DNA of 5,896 bases from Bacteroidia bacterium (lineage in GTDB: Bacteria > Bacteroidota > Bacteroidia > UKL13-3), in the NCBI GenBank assembly GCA_022402405.1, contig JAKRSG010000342.1, positions 1 through 5,896 of the forward strand, read 5' to 3'. This document shows, piece after piece, positions 1 to 5,896 of the stretch. The notes under the pieces are model-generated. The model saw nothing but the letters and a program-made list of their open reading frames with translations. It ran no database searches and was not told where the DNA came from. Each line of letters begins with the position of its first letter. Within the stretch, counting starts at the first letter, position 1. The position numbers and the translations under genes were made by a program.

Positions 1-170
1 GTTCAGAATCTGCCCAAGTTTGGATGTATGATATGCAAGGAAAATTGGTTTATCAATCGCTTCATCAAACTAAAGATAGAGTAGATGTAAATCATTTACC
101 AAAAGGAGTTTACCTGTTAAAAGTGACTCAAAACGATAAATTATCGGTTCAGAAAATAGTGATAGAATAA
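1..170 (+). CDS. T9SS type A C-terminal sorting domain of a secreted protein (3' end only)
   Basis: The open frame has codons starting at position 3 and ends at a TAA at 168-170. It enters from the left edge, so only the last 55 residues are visible. They read as a T9SS type A sorting domain: a VWMYDMQGKLVYQ strand pair near the start, the LPKGVYLLKV segment typical of the domain, and a final strand ending QKIVIE. In this family the domain directs a protein that has crossed the inner membrane by Sec through the type IX outer-membrane translocon, where it is normally removed and the protein is attached to the surface or released. The enzymatic or adhesive part lies outside the window, so the function of the protein is unknown. 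Only 36 bases separate it from the next gene, with no terminator hairpin seen between them. Confidence 0.88.
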   Translation, partial: SESAQVWMYDMQGKLVYQSLHQTKDRVDVNHLPKGVYLLKVTQNDKLSVQKIVIE

Positions 171-173
171 AAG

Positions 174-181
174 AATATTTG
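174..181 (+). promoter_or_regulatory. possible Bacteroidota -7 element upstream of the DUF1569-ktrBA operon
   Basis: The octamer AATATTTG differs at one position from the Bacteroidota -7 consensus TAnnTTTG and lies 25 bases before the preferred DUF1569 start at 207. That would leave a short leader of about 15 to 20 bases. I find no convincing TTG-type -33 element at the usual 19-21 base distance, and in AT-rich DNA such a match can arise by chance. It is the only candidate I see between the T9SS gene and the operon. Confidence 0.22.
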
Positions 182-206
182 TAGCTTGCATGCAAAAATT
201 AACCTT

Positions 207-665
207 ATGAGTTTACCAAATATTTTTAGCAAGCAAGTAGCAGATTCTGTAATAGAAAGAATTGAAAAACTAACACCTAGTTCCCAGGCTAAATGGGGAA
301 AGATGAATGTATCTCAAATGCTTGCTCATTGTAATGTTACGTATGAAATGGCATTTGAGAACAAACATCCTAAGCCTAATTTTTTCTTACGTTTTATATT
401 AAAATCGTTTATTAAAGCTGGTGTTACCAATGAAATTCCCTATAAACATAATTCGCAAACAGCACCTGCCTTTATAATTGCAGATGAACGTGATTTTGAA
501 AGAGAGAAAGCAAGATTGGTTCAGTACATCAATAAAACGGTAGAAGTAGGAGAGGCTATGTTTGAAGGTAAAGAGTCTAATTCGTTTGGAACCTTAAGTT
601 CTAGGGAATGGAACAATATGTTTTATAAGCATCTTGATCATCATTTAAGCCAATTTGGAGTTTAA
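207..665 (+). CDS. DUF1569 family protein (DinB-like fold)
   Basis: This 152-residue soluble protein belongs to the DUF1569 family, a branch of the DinB/YfiT-like four-helix-bundle superfamily whose members often bind a metal through histidines. Visible signatures are the WGKMNVSQMLAHC segment (residues 30-42, with H41), the TAPAFII motif (85-91) followed by an acidic helix, GKESNSFG (121-128), and the terminal EWNNMFYKHLDHHLSQFGV segment with H142, H145 and H146. H41 with these C-terminal histidines is the likely metal site, by analogy to DinB proteins. A TTG start at 186 is also open, but the ATG at 207 is preferred because it gives the MSLPNIF beginning I associate with this family. No signal peptide or membrane segment is seen, so it should be cytosolic. 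It ends 2 bases before ktrB, which implies co-transcription. No enzymatic role is known to me, and a thiol or metal-dependent transferase role is only a superfamily-level guess. Confidence 0.88.
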   Translation: MSLPNIFSKQVADSVIERIEKLTPSSQAKWGKMNVSQMLAHCNVTYEMAFENKHPKPNFFLRFILKSFIKAGVTNEIPYKHNSQTAPAFIIADERDFEREKARLVQYINKTVEVGEAMFEGKESNSFGTLSSREWNNMFYKHLDHHLSQFGV

Positions 666-667
666 GA

Positions 668-2428
668 ATGGTTGAAAAGAGCAGGTTTACCAAAGAGAGC
701 TTTTTCAATTTTGTATTATGGTTATGCTTGGTGGGTGTATTGCTGTTTGTGTTCGATCTTGGCTTCGAACAAACAGATAAATCCAAGTTATTCTTAAATA
801 CCTTCTATTATTTTGTGATGGGTGCCGGATTGGTATCCACGGTGGTTCGCTATGTGTTAAATTGGAAAAGACTAAAGCGGCCTTCTGTTTTATTTGATGT
901 GTTTTCTTTGAGTTTAACCCTGAGTTTAGGGTATCAATATTTTGTTGGATTTGATAATGAATGGATAGGTTCAGCACTTACACAAAGATTTTACTTAAAG
1001 CTAGCTGTACTTTTTTCATTTATTAGAGAGTTCTTAGAAGTAAGAATAAATCTTAAACGTGCCATCTTAAATCCGGCTCAAGTTTTTATTTTAAGCTTTT
1101 TGCTCATTATACTTTTAGGAGCTTTATTATTAATGCTGCCAAGAGCAAGTTATGCAGGTATTTCTTTTATGGATGCCTTGTTTACCTCCACGAGTGCTGT
1201 ATGCGTTACCGGACTGATAGTGGTGGATACTGCAACCCATTTTACTACATTTGGACAATCATTAATCCTGCTATTAATTCAGATTGGAGGATTGGGAATA
1301 TTAACTTTTGCCAGTTATTTTAGCTATTTCTTTAAAGGAGGAACCAGTTATGAAAATCAGTTAACCCTCAGTGATATTAGCAGTTCACAGAAATTAGGAG
1401 AGGTATTTTCTACTCTAAAGAATATCATTTTAATTACCCTTGGAATTGAACTTTTCTCTGCTCTATTAGTATATTTTTCGATACCCTCCAATCATTTTAT
1501 TTCACAAGCAGATAAAATATTCTTTTCAGTTTTTCATTCCATTTCTGCTTTTTGTAATGCAGGTTTTTCAACCTTAAGTGCAGGCTTATATGATGAAGCT
1601 TTTAGGTTTAATTATTTTTTACAATTAGTGCTAATTTTAACATTTGTTTTAGGTGGTTTAGGATTTCCTATTGTGGTAAATTTGATTAGCTACTTAAAAT
1701 ATAAATTGGGTATTTTAATACGATTGGGTAAGAATAAAAAAGCTTTTCGTCCGTGGGTACTTAATATAAATAGCAGGATTACATTAATAACAACACTTAG
1801 TATTTTACTTGTTTCCTTTATTGCCTTTTACTTTTTAGAATACCATAATGTGCTATCAGAGCACAATGGATTTGGGAAAATAGTTTCTGCATTGTTTGGG
1901 GCAACTACTCCAAGAACGGCCGGATTTAACACCTTTGATTTTGCCGCATTACATTTTCCTACCTTATTAATGATTTTATTATTGATGTGGATAGGAGCCT
2001 CTCCGCAATCAACTGGAGGGGGAATTAAAACAAGCACCTTTGCCATTGCAATTCTTAACATAATTAGTTTAGGTAAAGGAAAATCTAGGATAGAGATTTT
2101 TAGAAGAGAAATAGCTGATATTTCTGTTCGAAGAGCATTTGCCATTATATCCTTATCCTTGCTGGTAATAGGTTTATCTGTATTGTTTATTACTGTGTTT
2201 AACCCAGAATTAAGTTTGATAGATATTCTTTTTGAGAGCATTTCTGCCTATAGTACCGTTGGGTTAAGTTTAGGAATAACAGCAAAATTGAGCACATTAA
2301 GTAAGTTGGTTTTGGTGGTTGTAATGTTTTTAGGAAGAGTAAGTATGTTATCTTTGGTAATTGCCGTGGTTAAGAAGGTTAAACATAAAAATTACTCTTA
2401 TCCAAAGGAAGAAATAAATATAAATTAA
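668..2428 (+). CDS. ktrB: TrkH/KtrB-type potassium uptake channel subunit with an N-terminal extension
   Basis: This 586-residue inner-membrane protein is the K+-conducting subunit of a Ktr/Trk uptake system. All four pore loops of the superfamily are visible, each with its filter glycine: TSTSAVCVTGL (173-183, G182), SISAFCNAGFS (291-301, G299), TTPRTAGFN (413-421, G419) and SAYSTVGLS (526-534, G532). The conserved GASPQSTGGGIKTST segment (443-457) follows the third loop. Arginine R557 in the last helix matches the arginine that sits in the pore of KtrB and TrkH. The core begins near residue 135. Before it lie about 130 extra residues with four hydrophobic stretches (about 13-31, 41-66, 72-93, 108-124), making the protein over 100 residues longer than typical KtrB (about 450) or TrkH (about 485). 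The ATG has a GGAG 7 bases upstream, at 657-660, inside the DUF1569 gene. ktrA follows after 5 bases. I use the name ktrB because the partner has a single RCK unit; trkH is equally common. Confidence 0.95.
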   Translation: MVEKSRFTKESFFNFVLWLCLVGVLLFVFDLGFEQTDKSKLFLNTFYYFVMGAGLVSTVVRYVLNWKRLKRPSVLFDVFSLSLTLSLGYQYFVGFDNEWIGSALTQRFYLKLAVLFSFIREFLEVRINLKRAILNPAQVFILSFLLIILLGALLLMLPRASYAGISFMDALFTSTSAVCVTGLIVVDTATHFTTFGQSLILLLIQIGGLGILTFASYFSYFFKGGTSYENQLTLSDISSSQKLGEVFSTLKNIILITLGIELFSALLVYFSIPSNHFISQADKIFFSVFHSISAFCNAGFSTLSAGLYDEAFRFNYFLQLVLILTFVLGGLGFPIVVNLISYLKYKLGILIRLGKNKKAFRPWVLNINSRITLITTLSILLVSFIAFYFLEYHNVLSEHNGFGKIVSALFGATTPRTAGFNTFDFAALHFPTLLMILLLMWIGASPQSTGGGIKTSTFAIAILNIISLGKGKSRIEIFRREIADISVRRAFAIISLSLLVIGLSVLFITVFNPELSLIDILFESISAYSTVGLSLGITAKLSTLSKLVLVVVMFLGRVSMLSLVIAVVKKVKHKNYSYPKEEININ

Positions 2429-2433
2429 GCAGT

Positions 2434-3129
2434 ATGAAGTATATCATTTTTGGTTTAGGAAATTTTGGTTCATCCCTCGCTCAAAAGCTTACCGAGCAAG
2501 GTAACGAGGTAATTGGTATAGATAACAGCATGACCAAAGTAGAAGCCTATAAAGAAAAAATTTCGCACACCATATGCATGAATGCCACAGACGAATTTAC
2601 AGTATCTGGTTTGCCATTAAAGGATACGGATATTGTAATTGTGGCCATTGGTGAAGATCAAGGAGCCAATATTATGACAACCGCTATACTTAAAAATTTA
2701 GAAGTAAAAAGATTAATAAGTAGAGCCATAAACCCTATTCATGAAAAGGTATTGCAAGCTATTGGTGTAGATGAAATTGTTCATCCAGAAGAAGAAACGG
2801 CCGAACGTTGGGCCAAAAAATTATGCTTAGCCAATGTGGTTGATTCGTTCGAATTAAACAAAGATTATAGTTTAATAGAAGCAAAAGTTCCAAAAGATTA
2901 TATTGGAAAAACCTTAAGTGAAGTAGGTTTTAAGCGCGACTTTAACCTGCTCGTATTAACTATCATTAAAGAAGTAGTGGTGAAAAGTTTGTTGGGTAAA
3001 AACAAGTCGGAGAAAAAGATCAAAGGGGTGGCATCTGCTAATGAAGTGCTAGAAGAAAATGATGTATTGGTATTATTTGGTTCAAACAAAGATTTACAAA
3101 GCTTTCTAAAAGATAATATAGATAACTAG
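2434..3129 (+). CDS. ktrA: TrkA/KtrA-type RCK regulatory subunit of the potassium uptake system
   Basis: This 231-residue cytosolic protein has one RCK_N and one RCK_C domain, the KtrA arrangement, whereas E. coli TrkA has two such units in about 458 residues. The Rossmann dinucleotide motif GLGNFG is at residues 7-12, and the acidic D30 at the end of the second strand (VIGID) is where NAD(H) or ADP/ATP ribose is bound in the family. The RCK_N core continues through VIVAIGED (68-75) and ISRAINPIHEKVLQAIGVDEIVHPEEE (95-121). The HPEEE patch at 117-121 lies where KtrA proteins carry a cation-binding glutamate; that assignment is by analogy. RCK_C spans about 135-225 (YIGKTLSEVGF, then NDVLVLFGS). 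KtrA rings sit under KtrB dimers and switch the channel according to bound ATP or ADP. It starts 5 bases after ktrB and ends 9 bases before the stop of the convergent DUF2490 gene. The two genes make a complete uptake system, so no further subunit is needed nearby. Confidence 0.95.
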   Translation: MKYIIFGLGNFGSSLAQKLTEQGNEVIGIDNSMTKVEAYKEKISHTICMNATDEFTVSGLPLKDTDIVIVAIGEDQGANIMTTAILKNLEVKRLISRAINPIHEKVLQAIGVDEIVHPEEETAERWAKKLCLANVVDSFELNKDYSLIEAKVPKDYIGKTLSEVGFKRDFNLLVLTIIKEVVVKSLLGKNKSEKKIKGVASANEVLEENDVLVLFGSNKDLQSFLKDNIDN

Positions 3130-3138
3130 TTATTTTGC

Positions 3139-3828
3139 TTAGTTTAAATTGGCAGAATAGCCAATTTGTAAGAAATCAGCACCCGTTTCATCGTTTATTT
3201 TGTAATCAAATTGATGCAGATAACCGATGTGAAGGGTGCTGTTTTTATTGGGTTTATACGACCAAGCTATTAAAAATCTATTGCGCTCAAAATAGGGCTC
3301 GTTGTTGGTAAAAAACAGTTCGTTGCTTAGGCTAATTTTATAAGGTTTATACCCTTTATCACTATTCCCAAATGGTTTACCAAGCTCCATTCTATACCTA
3401 AAACGATTACGGTACCCGTTACTAGTAAAACGCATTTCTGCTCGGTATCTTTGCTCTATTTGAAATCTGCCAACCGATTGCAGTAAAATTACTTGCGGCC
3501 AAACCCTGATTTCTGCATTGTTTTTTGGAAGCTCAAAATTGCCTCCTTCTTTGTAAGTTTGGTATGAACCAACTCCTAAACTAAAAGTAGCGTTAGAGTA
3601 TGGTTGATATGTAATACCACCTTTGTATTCGTAGTAATGAAAATGATCATAGAACTTTAACGAACGAAGTTGAGCCTCTCCAAATAATGTATATTTCTCC
3701 GATACCTTATATTTTAGGTTCAATATATTCCAGCTGCCTAAGCTATTGTTTTGTGGCCAAATAGAGCTTGGTAGCAAGTAAACACTTGCAAGAAAAAAGA
3801 AGTAATAAAATTTGTTTAGGTACTTCAT
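3139..3828 (-). CDS. DUF2490 family outer-membrane beta-barrel protein
   Basis: This 229-residue protein begins with a Sec signal peptide: a lysine-containing N-terminus and a hydrophobic core at about 7-20, with probable cleavage near residue 26 (SSIWPQ, then NNSLGSW). The rest is a run of alternating aromatic and polar strands separated by short turns, as expected of a small outer-membrane barrel. DUF2490 hallmarks are visible: GSWNILNLKYKVSEKYTLFGEAQLRS (31-56), YYEYKGGITY (65-74), RVWPQ (108-112), IEQRYRAEMRFTSNGYRNRFRYR (124-146), SNELFF (168-173) and the closing HQFDYK and FLQIGYSANL strands. Members are common in Bacteroidota; I know of no defined substrate or function. The ATG directly abuts the TAA of the Dabb gene with no bases between, so it is the third gene of a co-transcribed and probably translationally coupled set. 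The protein ends in Leu-Asn rather than the aromatic residue typical of barrels, which may be normal for the family. Confidence 0.88.
   Translation of the reverse strand: MKYLNKFYYFFFLASVYLLPSSIWPQNNSLGSWNILNLKYKVSEKYTLFGEAQLRSLKFYDHFHYYEYKGGITYQPYSNATFSLGVGSYQTYKEGGNFELPKNNAEIRVWPQVILLQSVGRFQIEQRYRAEMRFTSNGYRNRFRYRMELGKPFGNSDKGYKPYKISLSNELFFTNNEPYFERNRFLIAWSYKPNKNSTLHIGYLHQFDYKINDETGADFLQIGYSANLN
3146..3167. terminator. 8-bp inverted repeat at the convergent gene ends, possible weak terminator
   Basis: AAATTGGC (3146-3153) and GCCAATTT (3160-3167) are perfect complements around a 6-base loop. The hairpin starts 16 bases after the ktrA stop and lies inside the last codons of the oppositely oriented DUF2490 gene. 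It is the only hairpin I see where two transcripts must end. The stem has only three G-C pairs and no T tract follows on either strand, so it would be a weak intrinsic terminator, and chance is possible. Confidence 0.3.
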
Positions 3829-4131
3829 TTATATTTCATAGTCTACCACTCTTCTTTCGCTTCTTGCCTCTGCAATAAAGGGCATAACTGCCTTGTGCAG
3901 CGGGTGTGCTTGGTAGAAATCTAGTGCCTCTTTGGAGCTAAATTCGCTGTATAGCACTAAGTCGGCCGATTCTGCCGAGCCTAAAAAATCTATGCCTACT
4001 TCAATTCGCAAAAGGCCTTCAATTTTACCCTGAAGATCTTCAAGTTTTTGTTTAATGGCAAGTGCATTTTCTTGTTTGGTCATGCCATTTGCATGCTCAT
4101 GCAATTTCCAAAATACGATGTGTTTTATCAT
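3829..4131 (-). CDS. Dabb (stress-responsive alpha/beta-barrel) domain protein
   Basis: This 100-residue protein consists entirely of one Dabb domain, a dimeric ferredoxin-like alpha/beta barrel first described in plant stress proteins. Visible signatures are the MIKHIVFWKL first strand with H4, the long helix LAIKQKLEDLQGKI (24-37), the central strand LRIEVGIDFLGSAESADLVLYSEFSS (41-66), the YQAHPLHKAVMPFI motif (73-86) and the final VVDYEI strand. The length fits a complete single-domain member. It has no signal peptide, so it should be cytosolic although both operon neighbours are exported. Its ATG shares ATGA with the stop of the upstream gene (4-base overlap), and its stop abuts the DUF2490 start, so all three are likely translated from one message. 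Dabb proteins include polyketide and aromatic-ring enzymes as well as many of unknown role; nothing here fixes a substrate. Confidence 0.9.
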   Translation of the reverse strand: MIKHIVFWKLHEHANGMTKQENALAIKQKLEDLQGKIEGLLRIEVGIDFLGSAESADLVLYSEFSSKEALDFYQAHPLHKAVMPFIAEARSERRVVDYEI

Positions 4132-4715
4132 TTTTTCTTGTTGGTTTGAGTAGTTGTTTCTTTTTTCACCAGTCTAAAGCTGCAACGTTGATAGCCGTTT
4201 ATATCAGTAAAGCAATTTACCTCACCTTTTGAGTTAAGTTTCCATTCAAATACACCCTGCTGAAAGATTAATCCATAAGGATTTCTTTTGGGAACATCAT
4301 ACGTATCGGGCATTCCTTTGGCTTGTTTCCATTGTTGCTCACTTACTAATTTAAAGCTTACTTTTTTGTTATGGGTAGATAGTTTTTTAGATAAATATTC
4401 GGCATACATTGCAATGGGAGCACCATTACTTAAGATAATGTATTTGGTAGGAAAGGATAAGTCTTTTGAAATGGAAGCAACAACCATATTGGCATCAGCT
4501 ATTCTATTTAGGCTATATAAATAGTTAACAAATTCTTGGAAATCGGTTGCCAATACTGGTTCTTTCATGATTTTGAAACTATTGTTTTTATTGGCTGTTG
4601 CCGGAACTATCATAAAGTTATCTTCGCTCTCTACAGCATTTTCTGGGGATGCAACCTGAGCATATAATCCAAGGTATAAACTTATCGAAACGAGTAATAA
4701 TACTATTTTTTTCAT
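4128..4715 (-). CDS. secreted hypothetical protein with faint SUMF1/FGE-like motifs
   Basis: I choose the ATG at 4713-4715, giving 195 residues that begin MKKIVLLLVSISLYLGLYAQ, a clear Sec signal peptide probably cut after LYA or AQ. The frame is open further upstream to 4766, but that start would lie inside the dnaK terminator hairpin and put 17 extra residues before the signal peptide. There is no lipobox cysteine, so the product is probably periplasmic or secreted rather than a lipoprotein. The mature part has no family I recognise with certainty. The order of short motifs recalls the formylglycine-generating enzyme fold: ATDFQEFVNYL (56-66), VSEQQWKQAKG (124-134), NPYGLIFQQGVFEW (145-158) and CSFRLVKK (178-185). 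It is shorter than typical FGE domains and has only two cysteines (C168, C178), which do not fit the catalytic pair but could form a disulfide. A lysine-rich tail ends it. It is the first gene of a three-gene operon and overlaps the Dabb gene by 4 bases. Confidence 0.75.
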   Translation of the reverse strand: MKKIVLLLVSISLYLGLYAQVASPENAVESEDNFMIVPATANKNNSFKIMKEPVLATDFQEFVNYLYSLNRIADANMVVASISKDLSFPTKYIILSNGAPIAMYAEYLSKKLSTHNKKVSFKLVSEQQWKQAKGMPDTYDVPKRNPYGLIFQQGVFEWKLNSKGEVNCFTDINGYQRCSFRLVKKETTTQTNKKK

Positions 4716-4741
4716 ACTTGCGAACTTAATGAGTTTAAAGC

Positions 4742-4776
4742 AAAACAGCCAATACAAAACTTGCATTGGCTGTTTT
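4742..4776 (-). terminator. intrinsic terminator downstream of dnaK
   Basis: AAAACAGCCAAT (4742-4753) and ATTGGCTGTTTT (4765-4776) form a perfect 12-bp stem around an 11-base loop. On the - strand the second arm ends in TTTT, followed by GCTTT, giving the A-stem/U-tract arrangement of a Rho-independent terminator 18 bases after the dnaK stop. On the + strand the hairpin is also followed by T residues (4773-4778), so it could work both ways, although no + strand gene ends here. It separates dnaK from the following operon and argues against a start codon at 4766. Confidence 0.88.
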
Positions 4777-4793
4777 TTAATTTACTTGAAAAA

Positions 4794-5896
4794 TTATTTT
4801 ACTTCTTCAAATTCTACGTCTTGTACATTATTGGCAGAATCGTTTCCGTTGTTGGCTTGATTAGCATCTCCTGCAGGGTTTCCACCTTGTGCTTGTTGGG
4901 CAGCGTAGATATCCTGACTAGCTTCTTGCCAAGCGGCGTTTAACGTTTCCATGGCAGCGTCTATAGCTGGAATATTCTTCTCGCCATGTGCTTTCTTTAA
5001 TTCTTCTAAAGCAGATTCTATTTTAGATTTTTTATCGGCAGGGATTTTATCACCATATTCTTTCACTTGCTTTTCTGTTTGGAAAATTAAGCTATCAGCT
5101 TGGTTTATTTTCTCTACTTCTTCTTTAGCGCGCTTATCTGCATCAGCATTCGCTTCTGCTTCACGCTTCATTCTTTCAATTTCTGCATCGCTTAATCCAG
5201 AGCTGGCTTCAATTCTAATCTTTTGTTCTTTGCCAGTTCCTTTATCTTTAGCACTTACGTGTAAGATACCATTGGCATCAATATCAAAGGTTACTTCAAT
5301 TTGAGGCACACCGCGTGGTGCTGGTGGAATATCACTTAAATGGAATCTACCGATAGAGCGATTTTGGTTAGCCATTGGGCGCTCACCCTGCAAAACATGG
5401 ATTTCTACCGATGGCTGATTGTCTGATGCGGTAGAGAATACCTCACTTCGCTTACTTGGAATGGTAGTGTTAGATTCAATTAATTTGGTCATAACACCGC
5501 CCATAGTTTCAATACCTAAGCTAAGTGGAGTAACGTCTAATAACAATACATCCTTCACTTCACCTGTTAATACACCACCTTGGATTGCGGCACCAATTGC
5601 TACAACCTCATCCGGATTTACACCTTTAGAAGGCGCTTTTCCAAAGAAAGATTCTACTGCTGCTTGAATAGCAGGGATACGAGTAGAACCACCAACTAAG
5701 ATAACTTCATCGATATCGCTGGTAGATAAACCTGCATTTTTAAGAGCGCTTCTACAAGGCTCAATGGTGCGTTTAATTAAACTGTCTACTAATTGCTCAA
5801 ATTTTGCACGGGTTAATGTTTTAACCAAGTGCTTTGGTCCGCTAGCAGTAGCTGTTACATAAGGTAAGTTTATTTCGGTTTGAGCCGAACTCGATA
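4794..5896 (-). CDS. dnaK: molecular chaperone DnaK (Hsp70), C-terminal part
   Basis: The frame runs unbroken from the right edge to a TAA at 4794-4796, giving about 366 residues, or the last 57 percent of a normal DnaK (about 638). A start at 5828 would be false: that codon is a TTG leucine inside the conserved GPKHLVKTLTRAKFEQL segment, and homology continues upstream as SSSAQTEINLPYVTATAS. From the visible N-terminus there is the end of the ATPase domain, with the nucleotide-contacting ILVGGSTRIP (5702-5673) and VNPDEVVAIGAAIQGG. Next come the interdomain linker VLLLDVTP (5549-5526), the beta-sandwich substrate-binding domain (HVLQGER, PPAPRGVPQIEVTFDIDANGILHVSAKD) and the helical lid. A flexible Gln/Asn/Gly-rich tail ends in the conserved DVEFEEVK. 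DnaK is the ATP-driven cytosolic chaperone working with DnaJ and GrpE. Heat-shock control cannot be judged because the promoter is outside the window. A terminator follows 18 bases downstream. Confidence 0.98.
   Translation of the reverse strand, partial: SSSAQTEINLPYVTATASGPKHLVKTLTRAKFEQLVDSLIKRTIEPCRSALKNAGLSTSDIDEVILVGGSTRIPAIQAAVESFFGKAPSKGVNPDEVVAIGAAIQGGVLTGEVKDVLLLDVTPLSLGIETMGGVMTKLIESNTTIPSKRSEVFSTASDNQPSVEIHVLQGERPMANQNRSIGRFHLSDIPPAPRGVPQIEVTFDIDANGILHVSAKDKGTGKEQKIRIEASSGLSDAEIERMKREAEANADADKRAKEEVEKINQADSLIFQTEKQVKEYGDKIPADKKSKIESALEELKKAHGEKNIPAIDAAMETLNAAWQEASQDIYAAQQAQGGNPAGDANQANNGNDSANNVQDVEFEEVK

Noticed and set aside
186..206. TTG start at 186 for the DUF1569 gene
   Set aside because: A TTG start is less likely than the in-frame ATG at 207, where the expected MSLPNIF beginning occurs. 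No ribosome-binding sequence favours the TTG.
1828..2241. 137-residue open frame on the - strand inside ktrB
   Set aside because: It lies opposite the third and fourth pore regions of ktrB, whose conservation explains the sequence. It has no start signal or recognisable domain.
4716..4766. Longer start for the secreted protein at 4766, adding 17 residues
   Set aside because: That start falls inside the dnaK terminator hairpin and would put MQVLYWLFCFKLIKFAS before a clean MKK-type signal peptide. The ATG at 4715 is far more likely.
4716..4770. Possible promoter for the three-gene operon: TTGG near 4766 and TAAGTTCG close to the start on the - strand
   Set aside because: The -7-like box has a mismatch and lies only a few bases before the ATG, and the upstream part overlaps the terminator stem. 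A promoter is likely somewhere here, but I cannot place it.
4951..5667. Open frames on the + strand opposite dnaK (4951-5304 and 5419-5667)
   Set aside because: They are antisense shadows of a strongly conserved coding sequence, with low-complexity Ser/Ala-rich translations and no family signature.
4794..5828. dnaK read as a complete 344-residue gene starting at 5828
   Set aside because: The codon is an internal TTG leucine in the conserved GPKHLVKTLTRAKF segment, and DnaK homology continues to the window edge.

Overview
The window looks like ordinary chromosome of an AT-rich member of the Bacteroidota. Three things point there: the partial gene at the left edge ends in a type IX secretion (T9SS) C-terminal sorting domain, start codons mostly lack a strong Shine-Dalgarno sequence, and the DUF1569, DUF2490 and extended TrkH/KtrB proteins have the form usual in that phylum. 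I see no tRNA, rRNA, CRISPR array, insertion sequence or phage gene. No gene-free stretch reaches 300 bases.

Layout on the + strand: the 3' end of a secreted T9SS cargo protein (1-170), a DUF1569 protein of the DinB-like fold (207-665), a TrkH/KtrB potassium channel subunit (668-2428) and its cytosolic RCK regulator of the TrkA/KtrA type (2434-3129). The last three are 2 and 5 bases apart and almost certainly form one operon. KtrB gives the K+ path and KtrA gates it in response to bound nucleotide. DUF1569 is a passenger whose link to potassium is unknown.

Layout on the - strand, reading right to left: the 3' end of dnaK (5896-4794), a strong intrinsic terminator hairpin (4742-4776), then a tight three-gene operon. 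Its genes are a secreted protein with faint formylglycine-generating-enzyme-like (SUMF1-like) motifs (4715-4128), a Dabb-domain protein (4131-3829, sharing an ATGA overlap) and a DUF2490 outer-membrane beta-barrel (3828-3139, start codon abutting the previous stop). This operon converges on ktrA with 9 bases between stop codons, and a perfect 8-bp inverted repeat lies just inside the end of the DUF2490 gene.

I do not see an obvious new multi-gene system. The best leads are the extra N-terminal membrane module of the potassium channel, which has some features of a voltage-sensor-like bundle, and the small secreted SUMF1-like protein, which lacks the catalytic cysteine arrangement of true FGE.
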